Source of the DNA: Closterium sp. NIES-65
Lineage: Eukaryota > Streptophyta > Zygnematophyceae > Desmidiales > Closteriaceae
Length of the DNA stretch: 64,000 nt
Direction: 5' to 3'
NCBI GenBank assembly: GCA_948144175.1
Contig: CANXME010000222.1
Span: forward strand, 1,320,001-1,384,000
A program made the translations under genes and the position numbers. The first letter of the stretch is position 1; every line of letters begins with the position of its first letter. This document shows positions 9,918 to 20,861 of the stretch, piece after piece. The notes beneath the pieces were generated by a model. It ran no database searches, was not told the DNA's origin, and saw nothing but the letters and a program-made list of their open reading frames with translations.

Positions 9918-10261
9918 TGTTACGAGTGCAATTGAGTGAACGAACAAGAATTGCACTATCGAAGCAAGAGCACAATGAACGAAACGCATGAGCAAAGAAT
10001 ATATAGCGAAACTACAGTGGTAACATTAACGGACTGTGGTTGTCGCGCGAACGGGCCTGGGACTGAGGTTGGGAAAAGTGTCGAAGCGGAGGCCTGGAGC
10101 GCGGGTTACCCGCCGAGCCGTGAGGTCGGGGTGCGACGTGCGAAGGTGGCGGGCGGATTGTCAATGTGAGGATTGCGAGTGGTAACGGTGCTGACTGTGG
10201 TGCTACAGTGATGTACGCGCTGAGCAGGGATGCGAAGTAAGGAAAAGGGTTTTTCCTTACA
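9918..10261 (-). repeat. 3' LTR of gypsy element 1 (344 bp)
   Basis: On the minus strand it begins TGTAAGGAAAAACCC and ends CACTCGTAACA. It is preceded on that strand by a polypurine tract (plus-strand CCTTCC and a run of C at 10265-10284). A TATATA-like box (plus-strand ATATATAG near 9998-10005) may serve as its promoter. Confidence 0.85.
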
Positions 10262-10293
10262 CTACCCCCCCCCCCTTCCGAAGGAGGTCCTCC

Positions 10294-10774
10294 TTACGAA
10301 AGTGCGTGTACATCCCTGAAATTTTGGCTGCGCAGATACTGGGTGAAGACGGGGTGGTTTTCGATTCTGTCCACGGGAACCCAATTGTCTTCAGTGGGTG
10401 TACGGTCCTTCCAGTGGAGTAAGAACTCGATCCTTCGGGCTCCTCGAGGGGCGCAAACTCTGTGACTCAGGATTTTTTTGGGGGTGATGATTGGTTTAGT
10501 TGGTGGTCTTGTCATGCTAGTTGGGCGATTGCGTGGCAGTTGGCTCGTGGACGGGTGTGAGCATGTGGCTTATGCAAAATGGCCCGTAGTATCGGGGGCG
10601 GATTTTCGGGGTGATGGGCAGTCGGAGGTTCTGGGTGTCAAGTAAAACTAAGTCGTCGGGCTGGTAAGTGACAGGTCTGCGGTGGTGATCAGCGTTGCGT
10701 TTAGTGATCATGTTCAAAAAATTTTTTTTTTGCGTCTGCTGCCCGGGTCCGTGCTGCTTGTAATATTTTGGCAA
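10294..10774 (-). pseudogene. Gypsy 1 integrase C-terminus with chromodomain-like segment
   Basis: The segment FLLHWKDRTPTEDNWVPVDR followed by ENHPVF resembles the Y/F-L-x-x-WKG-x-x-x-x-x-x-WEP core of retroelement chromodomains, which bind modified histone H3 and steer integration into heterochromatin in chromoviruses. Upstream, the segment with DLVLLDTQNLRLP and KIRPRYYGPFCI matches the GPF/Y module of gypsy integrases. Confidence 0.75.
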
Positions 10775-10916
10775 ACTGCTGTGCTCGTGGTACTAGGTTG
10801 TCGGGATTCGGGGTCATGGGTACTGTCGGGTCTTGTCCGTAGTTAAAAAAAAATGGTGACTGTTGGGTTGTGGCGGATGGCGAATTGTTGTGCGCAAATT
10901 CGATTAGTGGCAGCTG

Positions 10917-12850
10917 CTATTCCCGCGTGGTCGGTTTGTCACACGTGGCCCTGATGAGCTGTTCCATGGTCTGATTTGTCCGTTCTGTCTGTCTGTCAGT
11001 TTCGGGGTGGTATGATGAACTGAACTGCAGTCGCGAGCCGAACTGCTGCCACAGGTTCCGCCAGAAGTTGCTGGTGAATTTCGTGTCGCGGTCGCTGATG
11101 ATCGCGGCTAGTATCTCGTGCAGTCGAACGACGGTGGAGATGAAGAGGCGTGCTGTTTCTTTGGCTGTGATTGATTTGTTGCAGGCTGTGAAAAATGCCA
11201 TTTTCGTCTGTCGATCGACGACGACCATGATCGCGTCGTTTCCACTCGCCTCTGCCGGTAACCCTGGACGAAGTCCATCGTCACCTGCTGCCAAGCACGC
11301 TCTGGAGGTAGTATCAGCTGCAACTGTCCCGCCGGCCGCTGTCGTGATGATTTCATGAGCTGACAAGTGGGACATGATGCCACATGTCGTTGTACGTCGG
11401 TCAACATTTCAGGCCAGTAATAATACCACTGCAGCTGCTGCCGTGTTTTTTCTACTCCGAAATGCCCTGAGGTAACTCCGTCGTGTGCCTCCTGTAAAAG
11501 TAATTCCCGTAGCAGTGTATACCCAGGTACCCAAATGTGGTCAGTCCCGGCATTTACGTAATAGACTCCCCTTGCTGCTGTGAACTGCTGCGAATTTCCT
11601 CCTATGAAGAATGGATCTGTTTGGTACCCGTGGGTAAATAAGCCTGTCAGTAGTGGGCTTGTCTGGGCGAGTAATATTGCGTGGATCTGGGCAGTGGGGC
11701 GGATCAGTGCGTTGGCGATGTTCGAGGCTCCCTTTTTGTAAGTGACCGTGTAGTGAAAGTTGGACTCGAGGAAATCAAGCCAGTGAATCTGTCGTAGGTT
11801 GAGGTGTGGCTGTGCGCGGAGGTACTGTAGTGATTTATGGTGTGTCCGTATTGTCACGTCCGCGCCAATCAAGTAGCAGCGCCATACTTTGAACGCGTGC
11901 ACAATCCCAAGCATTTCGCGGTCGTGTATCGGGTAATTTTTCTCGCGCGGATGTAGTTTTCGTGACTCGTATGCGATAGGCTGTAGGCCATTGCCGAAAT
12001 CCTGTAGCAGTACAGCTCCAATGGGGATATCGCTTGCGTTGGTAACTACTTCGAATGGGCGGTGTGGGTCGGCGATGCGCAGGACGCGCGGTGAACAGAG
12101 AATATTTTTCAGGGCAGAGAAGGCAGCATGCTCTTTCTCCCCCCACGTAAATGCGACCCCCTTCCGTAGTAAGTCCGTCAGTGGGGCAATTAATCGTGCC
12201 ATATCGGGAACGAACCGGCGCACATAATTAACGAACCCTGAAAAACTCTGCAACTCCGTGATGTTCGTCGGGGGACGCCACGCTTTTACCGTATCCAGCT
12301 TCTTTGGGACGATTTCAACTCCAGCCTCCGAAATAACGTGCCCCAAAAATTCTAACCTATCCTGGAAGAACTCGCACTTGGAACCCTTGGTCAGTAATCT
12401 GTGCTCGTCTAAAACCTTAAACACTGCTCCCAGATCTGCTAAGTGCTGCTGCTTATCTCGACTGTAAACTAGGATATCGTCGAGGTAAACTATGACACAT
12501 TTACCTAAGAGCGGCCTGAAGGCCTCGTTCATGGTCATCTGAAAAGTCTCCAGTGCGTTGTTTAGCCCGAATGGCATCACAGTGTACTCGAACGACCCAT
12601 CATAGTCCTGAAGACTGTTTTGGCGCAGTTTGATGGTTCGACTCTAATCTGATGGTAGCCTCCCCGTAAATCGATTTTCGAAAAAACCCGTGCTGTTCGC
12701 AGTTGGTCAATCAGTTCGTCGACTGTTACCCTGTTCAGTGCTCCGTAGTCGATACACATACAAAAACCCCCGTCTTTTCTCGGCGTGAACACTATCGGTG
12801 CGGCGAATGGTGACGAGCTCGGTCGGATGAATTTTTTCTCTAACACGTAA
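10917..12850 (-). pseudogene. Gypsy 1 reverse transcriptase, RNase H and integrase core region
   Basis: Reading along the minus strand: RT N-terminal half with PSSSPFAAPIVFTPRKDG and SKIDLRGGYHQIRV (about 12850-12600); RT catalytic box VIVYLDDILVYSRD (near 12500); RNase H with IHDREMLGIVHAFKVWR (near 11900); the H-H-C-C zinc module HFGVEKTRQQLQ...CPTCQLM (near 11450); and the integrase core with ISDRDTKFTSNFWRNLW and HPETDRQTERTNQ (near 11000-11100). These are the standard activities that copy the RNA into DNA and insert it. Confidence 0.9.
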
Positions 12851-12903
12851 TCTAACTGCTTCCTTAGTTCGTCGAGCTCGGGTTGTGTCAGTCTGAACTA
12901 GCG

Positions 12904-13660
12904 CTATACGGTCCGCTGTGCCCCCGGTTCTAATTCGATTTGGTGGTCATGTGCTCGCTGAGGTGGCAGTCCTTCCGGTAAGTCCTCGGGGAAAATCCCG
13001 GGGTACCGTTTCAATAGTTCCTGTAATTCAGGCGGTACGTCTGCCAGCATTTTCTTGAAATCACTCGGCTGCTCTGCTTCCTCTACTACTGTGATGTCTA
13101 CTGCGTACACGTCAGCTCCAGCAGCGACAGCCCGTTTCATTGTGATGGCGTTGACGTATACCGTTGAAGACTTGGGCGACTGCTAGCGGGGTAGTTTGAC
13201 CCAGTTACCACTACTTCGTACGGTGCAGCTACCCGTCGTCCAGTCAATTCGGGGATTATACTGTCGCAGCCAATTGCGCCCCAGTAAAATGTCGTGCCCA
13301 TCCAGTGTTGTTGCGAGCATTTCCTATGTAAACCCGAAATTCCTCCCGCAACAGACTTTGACACTCTCTACCTTTTTCCGTATGGCCAGTGGCGTGCCGT
13401 CGACTAAGCGTGCGTCTATCTCCGTTCAGCAAAGGCTAAGTGTCATTTGTAGTTTTCATGCGGTTGCGGTATTAACTAAACGGTAGCTTGCTCCTCCGTC
13501 GATAAAAATCTTCAGTGCTGCTCCCTGTATTTTCCCGTGGATCAGTACAGGGCAATCCGTCGCTGTACCCTCCTTATTCGTCCGAGTCTGATCGATAGCA
13601 TGAATCGGTACTGTGACTCGGTGAGGGTCGGTGGGGTTGGGCGAGTAGGCAGTCTCGTCA
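12904..13660 (-). pseudogene. Gypsy 1 protease and linker region
   Basis: The stretch includes ALKIFIDGGASYRLVN, where the D-G/S-G-A motif is that of a retroviral-type aspartic protease, and downstream PEDLPEGLPPQRAHDHQIEL, the conserved linker that precedes gypsy RT. Confidence 0.75.
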
Positions 13661-13689
13661 GTAGTTGGCCCGATTCCTACTAACTGCTG

Positions 13690-14516
13690 GCGTTTCCCTG
13701 CCTTGGAGACTCCCTCCCCTGCTCTGCTCCGCGGCGCCTTAGCTCCTCTGGGCATTCGCTCTTGCGATGGCCCAGCCTGTTGCAAGCAAAGCAGCGCCCC
13801 TTAAACGGCACGGCAGCTGCATTCGTCGCAACAGCGTATATAGTGGCATGCTCGATCGGTCCCCAAGGACAATGTCCATAGTAGGACCCTAGTCTGGGAC
13901 GACGTAAAATGTCGATTTTCTCGGCGAGCGCGAGGATCTCGTTGAAGTTCGAGAGCCCGCGTAGCATGATTTTGTGCGAGATGTCCGGCTTCAGCCCTCC
14001 GACATAACGGTCCACCCGCTCCGCTTCGTGCATGTAGCCGCCTTGCTCGCATAATGCAAGAAAACCACTCGTATAGTCTTGAACCGATCCGAGCTGCCGC
14101 CTAGTACGCAGTCTCTGACGCGCCAAAATAGAAGCCGCAATTGGCTCGAAACGCGCCCGAAGCCCTGCGCACCAAGCATCCCACGTGCTGTATTGGGCGG
14201 TCTTGTAGAATGAACTCCAGGTGATAGCTAGACCCGTGGGCCCTTCCTCTTACGACGGTGGCTCGTAGGCGCATGGTGACGTCACGATGACTCGCCACCA
14301 GTCCATGGCGGGGCCCCTTAGCAGCGAAACGGCATACCGAGTCTTCGCTGCGTCCGACTCGACGTAATTCGCGTCGAAGAAGACGTTCATCGTGAAGACC
14401 CACGATTGAACCTTCGGACCTCCACGCTGGCTCGGGTCGAAGCAGGGCGGGCGTTGCGGCTTGAGTGGCATTGGTGCCATAATGGCCTGTTCGCCATTTG
14501 TCGCTGCAAACTCCAT
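13690..14516 (-). pseudogene. Gypsy 1 gag region
   Basis: The product starts MEFAATNGEQAIMAP at 14516 and carries WVFTMNVFFDANYVESDAAK, then LGSVQDYTSGFLALCEQ, typical of retrotransposon gag. A CCHC zinc knuckle, CFACNRLGHRKSEC, lies near 13790-13750. Gag forms the particle and binds the RNA. Confidence 0.85.
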
Positions 14517-14520
14517 CCCT

Positions 14521-15480
14521 GGAAACCAGCCACTTCTCCCTATCTGGTCCAGCTAATGCCTCCTCCATGCTAGGTGGTTCCTCTGATGCAGGGGCAAGAA
14601 AACAGTAGGCAGGTTTATCCTCCTCATCTAGATCATAGCCATGCGGTAGAATCAGCAATGCCTCCTCTGTCCCAAGCTGCTGCTCCGCTACATCAGCTCC
14701 TGCAGTCAGCTTCTTAGTAGCCATACTGGTACGTCCTGGCCTAGAGACGGGTGTTTCCCATCCCCTCATAACAACACCCTTCAGCTTCTTAGTTTTTCCC
14801 TGCTGCTGCTCTCCTCCCTCGGATCCAGCAGCTCCACTAGTGCTACCGCTAGTCTCCACACCATCACCTCCACCAGCAGGTGCCTCCTGACCTTCTCTCC
14901 ATAACCACCCTCTGCAGCTACCTCCTCTCCCTTCTCCCACACACTAGGAGTCAGGTCCAGCTGCATAGAGATTTGCTCCATCTGCTGGGACACCCTGGGC
15001 TCCGGCTGTTTCTCCCAGCTCCCATACATCATGCCCTCAACAAACTTCACATCCCTGCTGTCAAACAACACACCTTTGGAAGGTTCCCACAGCAGCCATC
15101 CCTTGCTCTCAGCAGCCAGCCCCAAATGCACACACCAGATTGCGCTCGCCCCCAACTTATGGCGGTAGGTCTTGGGGACGTGGGCGACTGCCATGCAACC
15201 GAACACCCTCAGCATGTCCACCGGCGGCTTCCTCCCAAGCCACCTCTCCAACGGCACCCACGAGTCATCCCCAACCTTTGTGAGTACCCTGTTCCTAGCG
15301 ACGGTAGCGTGCCGAACAGCATGGGGCCACATCAAGTTGCCGAGCCAAGATTCTATGAGCAGCGCCCTAGCTGTCTCCAGAATTGTCCGGTTCGCCCGTT
15401 CTGCTACACCGTTAGACTGTGGGGTGTAAGCCGTGGTCAGCTCCCTCTAGATGCCCTGCTTCTTGAGCCAGGCCGTCATC
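14521..15480 (-). pseudogene. Copia A integrase C-terminal part and RT linker
   Basis: The product includes HAVRHATVARNRVLTKVGDD and FGCMAVAHVPKTYRHKLGAS, the C-terminal integrase segment of plant copia. A Ser/Glu/Gly-rich linker and the PAYCFLAPASEEPPSMEEAL segment that normally leads into the RT domain follow. The RT itself is not present next to it. Confidence 0.85.
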
Positions 15481-15523
15481 TCAGCTCCAAGGAACTCACC
15501 ACCCCGATCTGTCCTAATCCGCT

Positions 15524-17542
15524 TCACCACACACTCTGCTCCACGAATGGCAGCCAATCTTCCCGTATCGTAGAGGCCGCATGGTCCTTCTGCTTCAGCG
15601 GATATGCCCACATAAGCCTGCTCCAATCATCCACTATGGTCAGAAAGTACCGCTCCCCCTTGTGACCCTGAACCGGCAGCGGCCCCACCAAGTCCATGTG
15701 GACCAGCTCCAACAGCTTCTTGCTCCTGCCAGCCACACTATGGAAGGGGAAACGGGTAAACTTTGAGAGCAAACAGATTTCACAATTCTCATCAGGTGGC
15801 TGTCCATTCAGCTTCAGACCCTTAACAGCTCCATCTTTCTCCAACTGCTTCAACAAGGGCATTGCCAGATGCCCCAAGCGTCGGTGTGCCGTTGCCCAAT
15901 CCGTCTCCCCAGATCTGGCCGACACTTTCACACCAACCCCTCCAACGGCGTTGCACTCCCCCTTGGATGCAGACCCCTCTCCAGCCTGCCCCCCAGCATG
16001 CCACGCCAACGCCGGCAGCTGCCACATAGATCTGTACACGTCCGTGCTCTCGTACAGATCCCAAAGCACCCGATTGCCCAGCTGCCCATTATAAGTGCGT
16101 GCCCCATCCGTGCTAGTGCTCACCCCAGCCTTGGCAAGCTTACGGAGGGAGATGAGGTTGGCCTTGAGTTCAGGAACGAGGAGAACGTCGTGCAGCACGA
16201 CCGGCTTGCCATCCGCTCCCTTAAACGCAGCTCGTCCCGCACCAGCCACCTTCAGCGCGTGTCCAGAGGCGGAGCACATCTCGTTGATCGGTGCAGCACG
16301 CACGTGATCCAGCAGGTCCTTGCGCGGCGTCATCGTCCAAGCACCGCCTGTGTCTAACACCCAATAGTCCAGGGGATGCAGCTCTGCTCCAACCTTAGCA
16401 GATGCGTTTCCTTGCTCCCCCTTGTCTCCCACATGGAAGAATAGGCCCGTGGTGCGCTCCTTCTTCTCCGCATCGCCGTTGCCCTTCGGGTTGATGTCGG
16501 AAGAATCAGCGACCATGTTGGCGCCGTTTTTCTGGTTCCTCCGCGCGCCACCATTTTGGTGACGATTCTGGGGGGTCCCTTCATCGGGTTTCTTATAGCA
16601 CAAAAACCAGGGGTGCCCTTCCTTCTCACAATACCAGCAACTCCTTTTCATTTTGCCACCAGCACCCGACTTGCCCCCACGTCCAGATTTCGCACTGCGA
16701 CCCCAACTGGTACCTCCTTGTTGGTCGTTGGAGTCGTCGTCTTTCTTTGCACCGCGTCCAGCTCCACAAAAGCCACGTCCTTTTCCACGTCGGCTCCCTT
16801 GCATCCCGTAGCCGCTGCTGCTGTCGTCTCCACCCCTCAGTTGGCAGCGACGAAAGTCCTCCTCCAGAATCTTAATCCGCACCCACTCGAGCGTCAACAA
16901 GCTCTGGTTCTGTGGCAGGCTCAATCCGCTCGTGAATTGAAGCCACGATTCCGGGAGCAGCGAGAGCATCTTCAGGCACTTGGTCTGCTCCGGACAGGTG
17001 ATTCCCACGGTCGCCAACTTCGCGTAGAGGTCGCGCAATTTGTCCAGGACAGGTTGCACCGGCTCTCGCTCGCTCAGGCGCAACGCGGACAGCTCCCTCT
17101 CCAGCATCAATGTTGCAACAACGGAGGTCGGGGCGTGCAGCTCCTTCAACACGGTCCACGCCTTCGGACCGCACTCAACCTCCGGCAGCAGGTGCATCAA
17201 GTAGTGACGCTGGTTCAGCTCCAAACTCTGCGACATCAAGTAGTAGCCAGCCGAGCCGTGCTCGTCCCAGTCTTCCTGAAGGGCGGGGTCACTCGGTCTA
17301 GGCTCCTCCCCAATCATTAGTTTCAGCAAACCGATCTGACGGAAATAAAGTTGCATTTTCCAGGCCCAATCATCATAGCCCTCACCATTGAACTTCTCGA
17401 CGGTGAAGTTTTTCAGCACCTCCTTGATCAGCGAGCCCTGGCTTGTTCGCGCTCCCCTTGGCGCAGAAACACCAGAATCTTGGCTGCCACTATGATCTTG
17501 GGCTGAAGATTCACCAGCTACCGCAGAGGTGTTGCCCGCCAT
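15524..17542 (-). pseudogene. Copia A gag, protease and integrase N-terminal region
   Basis: The product starts MAGNTSAVAGESSAQDHSGS at 17542. Gag helices with FNGEGYDDWAWKMQLYFRQ lie at about residues 50-70. A Gly/Arg-rich segment precedes the CCHC knuckle CWYCEKEGHPWFLC at about residue 298. The protease motif is YWVLDTGGAWTM near residue 390. The zinc-binding pre-integrase part is WATAHRRLGHLAMPLLKQ with CEICLLSKF near residues 560-610, and the integrase core starts HMDLVGPLPVQGHKG. The start was chosen because the two other long copies (52192 and the G copy) begin identically. Confidence 0.9.
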
Positions 17543-17573
17543 AGCTACCTATAACGAGGATCACTATAACGCA

Positions 17574-17585
17574 GCTCTGATACCA
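17574..17585 (-). other. Primer-binding site of copia A
   Basis: The minus strand reads TGGTATCAGAGC four bases inside the LTR end: the perfect plant-copia complement of initiator tRNA-Met. The same 12 bases occur at the equivalent place in copia D (31746-31757), G (57227-57238), H (52224-52235) and I (38637-38648). Confidence 0.9.
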
Positions 17586-17588
17586 GCT

Positions 17589-18680
17589 TGTTGGTGTAAG
17601 GGCCTAATAAACTCAAGCAATTAAGACTTTATCAAACTTAAAACCTCTCCTCGGGGTCACCTCTAAGGGTCCTTGGGTGCCTGGTACAAGACCAGCCCCT
17701 ATCCTCGGGTCCGAGTTTGTAGAGAGAGGGATCAAGAGGGACTTAGTCAAAACAGCAAGAGTACCTTGAACGTCGCACAGCGTATCGTGCAGACCATTGA
17801 TCGGATTAAGCTGAGAATTTACTATATCGAAGCTCGCTCCAAGGGCTTTAAAATAAGCCAAGTTGCCTCACGAAAAGTTCTGCCATTACGAAGTTATGGA
17901 TCGGACAGCGTTAGCCTAGCGTTGGAGTGCCAGCATACTAGCGTTGACTCGGGTAGCATTACGCCGTTGCACCGCGTAGAAAGGAAATTCCAGCAAGGAA
18001 GGAATTCGCTTGAATCAATTTCACTATATTCAGGTACAAACAGAGAAGGAAAAATAGCTATAGCTAGCAAGGACCTTGGGAATCAACCTGGGAACAACCA
18101 GGGATGATCCCAAATGATTCCAAGCAACAGAACCAACCTAGCTGGACAAAATAGCAGGTGGTAGGTTGGTGAACAACCTCTGGTTCTGTTTTTCCAACCT
18201 GGGAAAACAACAACCAGGTTCAGGTCCTAAAAACAGAACCTGTTTTGTCTCTGCCCAACCAGCCAAATGCTGGTTCCGCTGGTTTCCCCTGGCCCTATAG
18301 CATGCAGATACAAACAAACAACATCCAACCTTCACCTAAATTATACCCCTATAGTGCTTGCCGTGCTACACTATAGTCAACCAAACAAAACAGTACAATT
18401 TCGAGTTGGATAGAACTGAATCTGCACAATCAAATAAGCCGAACCGCAAAGCATCGATCTTGGGTTCCTTTGCGAGCTCGTCCTTTCTGCTTGTACTGTT
18501 CATAGAGAGGACAATGTTGTGCTGAAGCGCACATTGTGCGAGTACCTGCAAATGCTTGAAGCGAAAATTGCGAAAGCAAACAAACACACGAACAGACCAT
18601 CCACACACAAATGCATTTGCACACGCATACTCGTACAAACAGACGGCAGGATCTCGTGCAATGTTAATTTGTATCCAACA
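17589..18680 (-). repeat. 5' LTR of copia A (1,092 bp)
   Basis: On the plus strand it runs from TGTTGGTGTAAGGGCC to TTTGTATCCAACA, so the minus strand has TG...CA ends. It belongs to a family of LTRs also found at 22690, 38652, 44713, 46513, 52239 and 57242, plus fragments at 33692 and about 41195. The interior is rich in AACCAG/CTGGTT inverted motifs (about 18170-18300). Confidence 0.92.
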
Positions 18681-19450
18681 AAGATGCTCTCGCTGCTGCG
18701 GGAATCGTGGCTTTAATTCACGAGCGGATTGAGCCTGCCGCAGAACCAGAGCTCGTGGATACTCGAGTGGGTGTGGACAAAGATTCTAGAGGAGGATCTC
18801 CATCACCGTCAACTGAGGGGTGGAGACAACAGCAGCAGCGGCTACGGAATGCAAGAGAGCCGATGTGGCAGAGGACGTGGTTTCGGTGGTGCTGGACGCG
18901 GTGCAAAGAAGGACGATGACTCCAACGACCGACAAGGAGGTACAGGTTGGGGTCGCGGTGCGAAATCTGGACGTGGGGGCAAGTCGGGTGCTGGTGGCAT
19001 AATGAAAGGGAGTTGCTGGTATTGTGAGAAGGAGGGGCACCCCTAGTTTTTGTGCTATAAGAAACCCGTTGGATGGACCCCCCAGAATCGTCACAAGGAT
19101 GGCGGCGCGCGGAGGAACCAGAAAAACGGCGCGAGCATGGTTGTCGATTCGTCCGACAACAACCCAAAGAGAAACACCGGTGCGGAAAAGAAGAAGGAGC
19201 ACACCGCGGGCCAGTTCTTCCATATTGGAGAGGAGGGGGAGCAAGGAGACGCCTCTGCCAAGGTTGGAGCAGAGCTGCACCTCCTGGATTATTGGGTGTT
19301 AGACACGGGCGCTGCTTGGACGATGACGCCGCGAAAGGACCTGCTGGACCACGTACAAGCTGCACCGATCAACAAGGTGTGCTCCGCCTCTGGACACGCG
19401 CTGAAGGTGGCTGGTGCGGGACGAGCTGCGTTTAAGTGAGCGCATGGCAA
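18681..19450 (+). pseudogene. Copia B gag C-terminal part and protease
   Basis: The product carries the basic Gly/Arg segment SGYGMQESRCGRGRGFGG, the zinc-knuckle start CWYCEKEGHP near 19016, and the protease motif YWVLDTGAAWTMTP near 19290. It is collinear with the A copy on the other strand. Confidence 0.85.
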
Positions 19451-19454
19451 GCCG

Positions 19455-20831
19455 GTGGTGCTGCACGACGTTCTCCTTGTTCCTGAACTCAAGGCCAACC
19501 TCATCTCCCTCCGTAAGCTTGGCAAGTCTGGGGTGAGCACTAGCACGGATGGGGCACGCACTTACAAGGGGCAGCTGGGCAATCGGGTGCTTTGTGATCT
19601 GCACGAAAGTACGGACGTGTACAGATCCATGTGGCAGCTGCCGGCGTTGGCGTGGCATGCTGGGGGGCAGGCTGGAGAGGGGTCTGCATCCCAGGGGGAG
19701 TGCAACGCCGTTGGAGGGGTTGGTGTGAAAGTGTCGGCCAGATCTGGGGAGACGGATTGGGCAACTGCACACCGACGCTTGGGGCATGTGACAATGCCCT
19801 TGTTGAAGCAGTTGGAGAAAGATGGAGCCGTTAAAGGTCTGAAGCTGAACAGAGAGCCACCTGATGAGAATTGTGAAATCTGTTTGCTCTCAAAGTTTAC
19901 CCGTTTCCCCTTCCATAGTGTGGCTGGCAGGAGCAAGAATCCATTGGGGCCGCTGCCGGTTCAGGGGCACAAGGGGGAGCGGTACTTTCTGACCATAGTA
20001 GATGACTAGAGCAGGCTTATGTGGGCATATCCGCTGAAGCAAAAGGACCATGCCGCCTCTACAATACGGGAGGATTGGCTGCCATTCGTGGAGAAGCAAG
20101 CAGAGTGTGTGGTGAAGCGGATTAGGACAGATCGGGGTGGTGAGTTCCTTGGAGCTGAGATGACGGCCTGGCTCAAGAAGCAGGGCATCCAGAAGGAGCT
20201 GACCACGGCTTACACCCCACAGTCCAACGGTGTAGCACAATGGGCGAACCAGACAATTCTGGAGACAGCTATGGCGCTGCTTATAGAGTCTGGGCTGAGC
20301 AACTTTATGTGGCCCCATGCTGTTCGGCACGCTACCGTCGCTAGGAATAGGGTACTCACAAAGATTGGGGATGACTCGTGGGTGCCGTTGGAGAGGTGGC
20401 TTGAGAGGAAGCCACCGGTGGACATGCTGAGGGTGTTCGGTTGCATGGCAGTCGCCCACGTCCCCAAGACCTACTGCAGTAAGTTGGGGGCGAGTGCAAT
20501 CTGGTGTGTGCATTTGGGGTTGGCTGCTGAGAGCAAGGGATGGCTGCTGTGGGAACCTTCCAAGGGTGTGTTGTTTGACAGCAGGGATGTGAAGTTTGTT
20601 GAGGGCATGATGTATGGGAGCTGGGAGAAACAGCTGGAAGCAAGGATGTCCCAGCACATGGAGCAGATCACAATGCAGGTGGACCTGACTCCTAGTGTGT
20701 GGGAGGAGGCAACTTCAGAGGGTGGTGATGGAGAGAAGGTGCAGGAGGCACCTGCTGGTGGAAGTGATAGTGTGGAGACTAGCAGTAGCACTAATGGAGC
20801 TGCTGGATCCGAGGGAGGAGAGCAGCAGTAG
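19455..20831 (+). pseudogene. Copia B integrase region
   Basis: The zinc-binding segment TDWATAHRRLGHVTMPLLKQ with ENCEICLLSKF is followed by core motifs GPLPVQGHKGERYFLTIVDD, IRTDRGGEFLGAEM and TAYTPQSNGVA, which together give the D, D and E of a DDE integrase. The C-terminal part with FGCMAVAHVPKTY follows, then a low-complexity Ser/Gly/Glu linker. Confidence 0.88.
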
Positions 20832-20861
20832 GGGAAAACAAATAAGCCGAAGGGTGTTGTT

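Larger units (their letters stand above)
9918..14520 (-). mobile_element. Ty3/gypsy chromodomain element 1 (broken)
   Basis: On the minus strand the order is gag, protease, reverse transcriptase, RNase H, integrase, chromodomain-like tail, polypurine tract and LTR: the Ty3/gypsy order with integrase after RT. The 3' LTR is at 9918-10261. No matching LTR is seen at the gag end, where the sequence changes abruptly to copia at about 14520. It is clearly broken, with numerous breaks. It landed inside a rDNA-spacer repeat unit, so it is younger than that array. Confidence 0.92.
14521..18680 (-). mobile_element. Ty1/copia element A (broken, 5' part only)
   Basis: Minus-strand order from the right is 5' LTR (18680-17589), primer site, gag, protease, integrase and the linker to RT. 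The sequence then passes into gypsy element 1 at about 14520. Integrase before RT is diagnostic of Ty1/copia. Its right LTR edge joins the interior of a second, oppositely oriented copy of the same family (B) without visible flanking sequence. Broken, with a handful of breaks. Confidence 0.92.

Noticed and set aside
16556-17320. Long plus-strand frames opposite the copia proteins (also near 50459-51517 and 55704-56993)
   Set aside because: They are antisense shadows of gag and integrase that recur in every copia copy. They have no independent start context or recognised domains.
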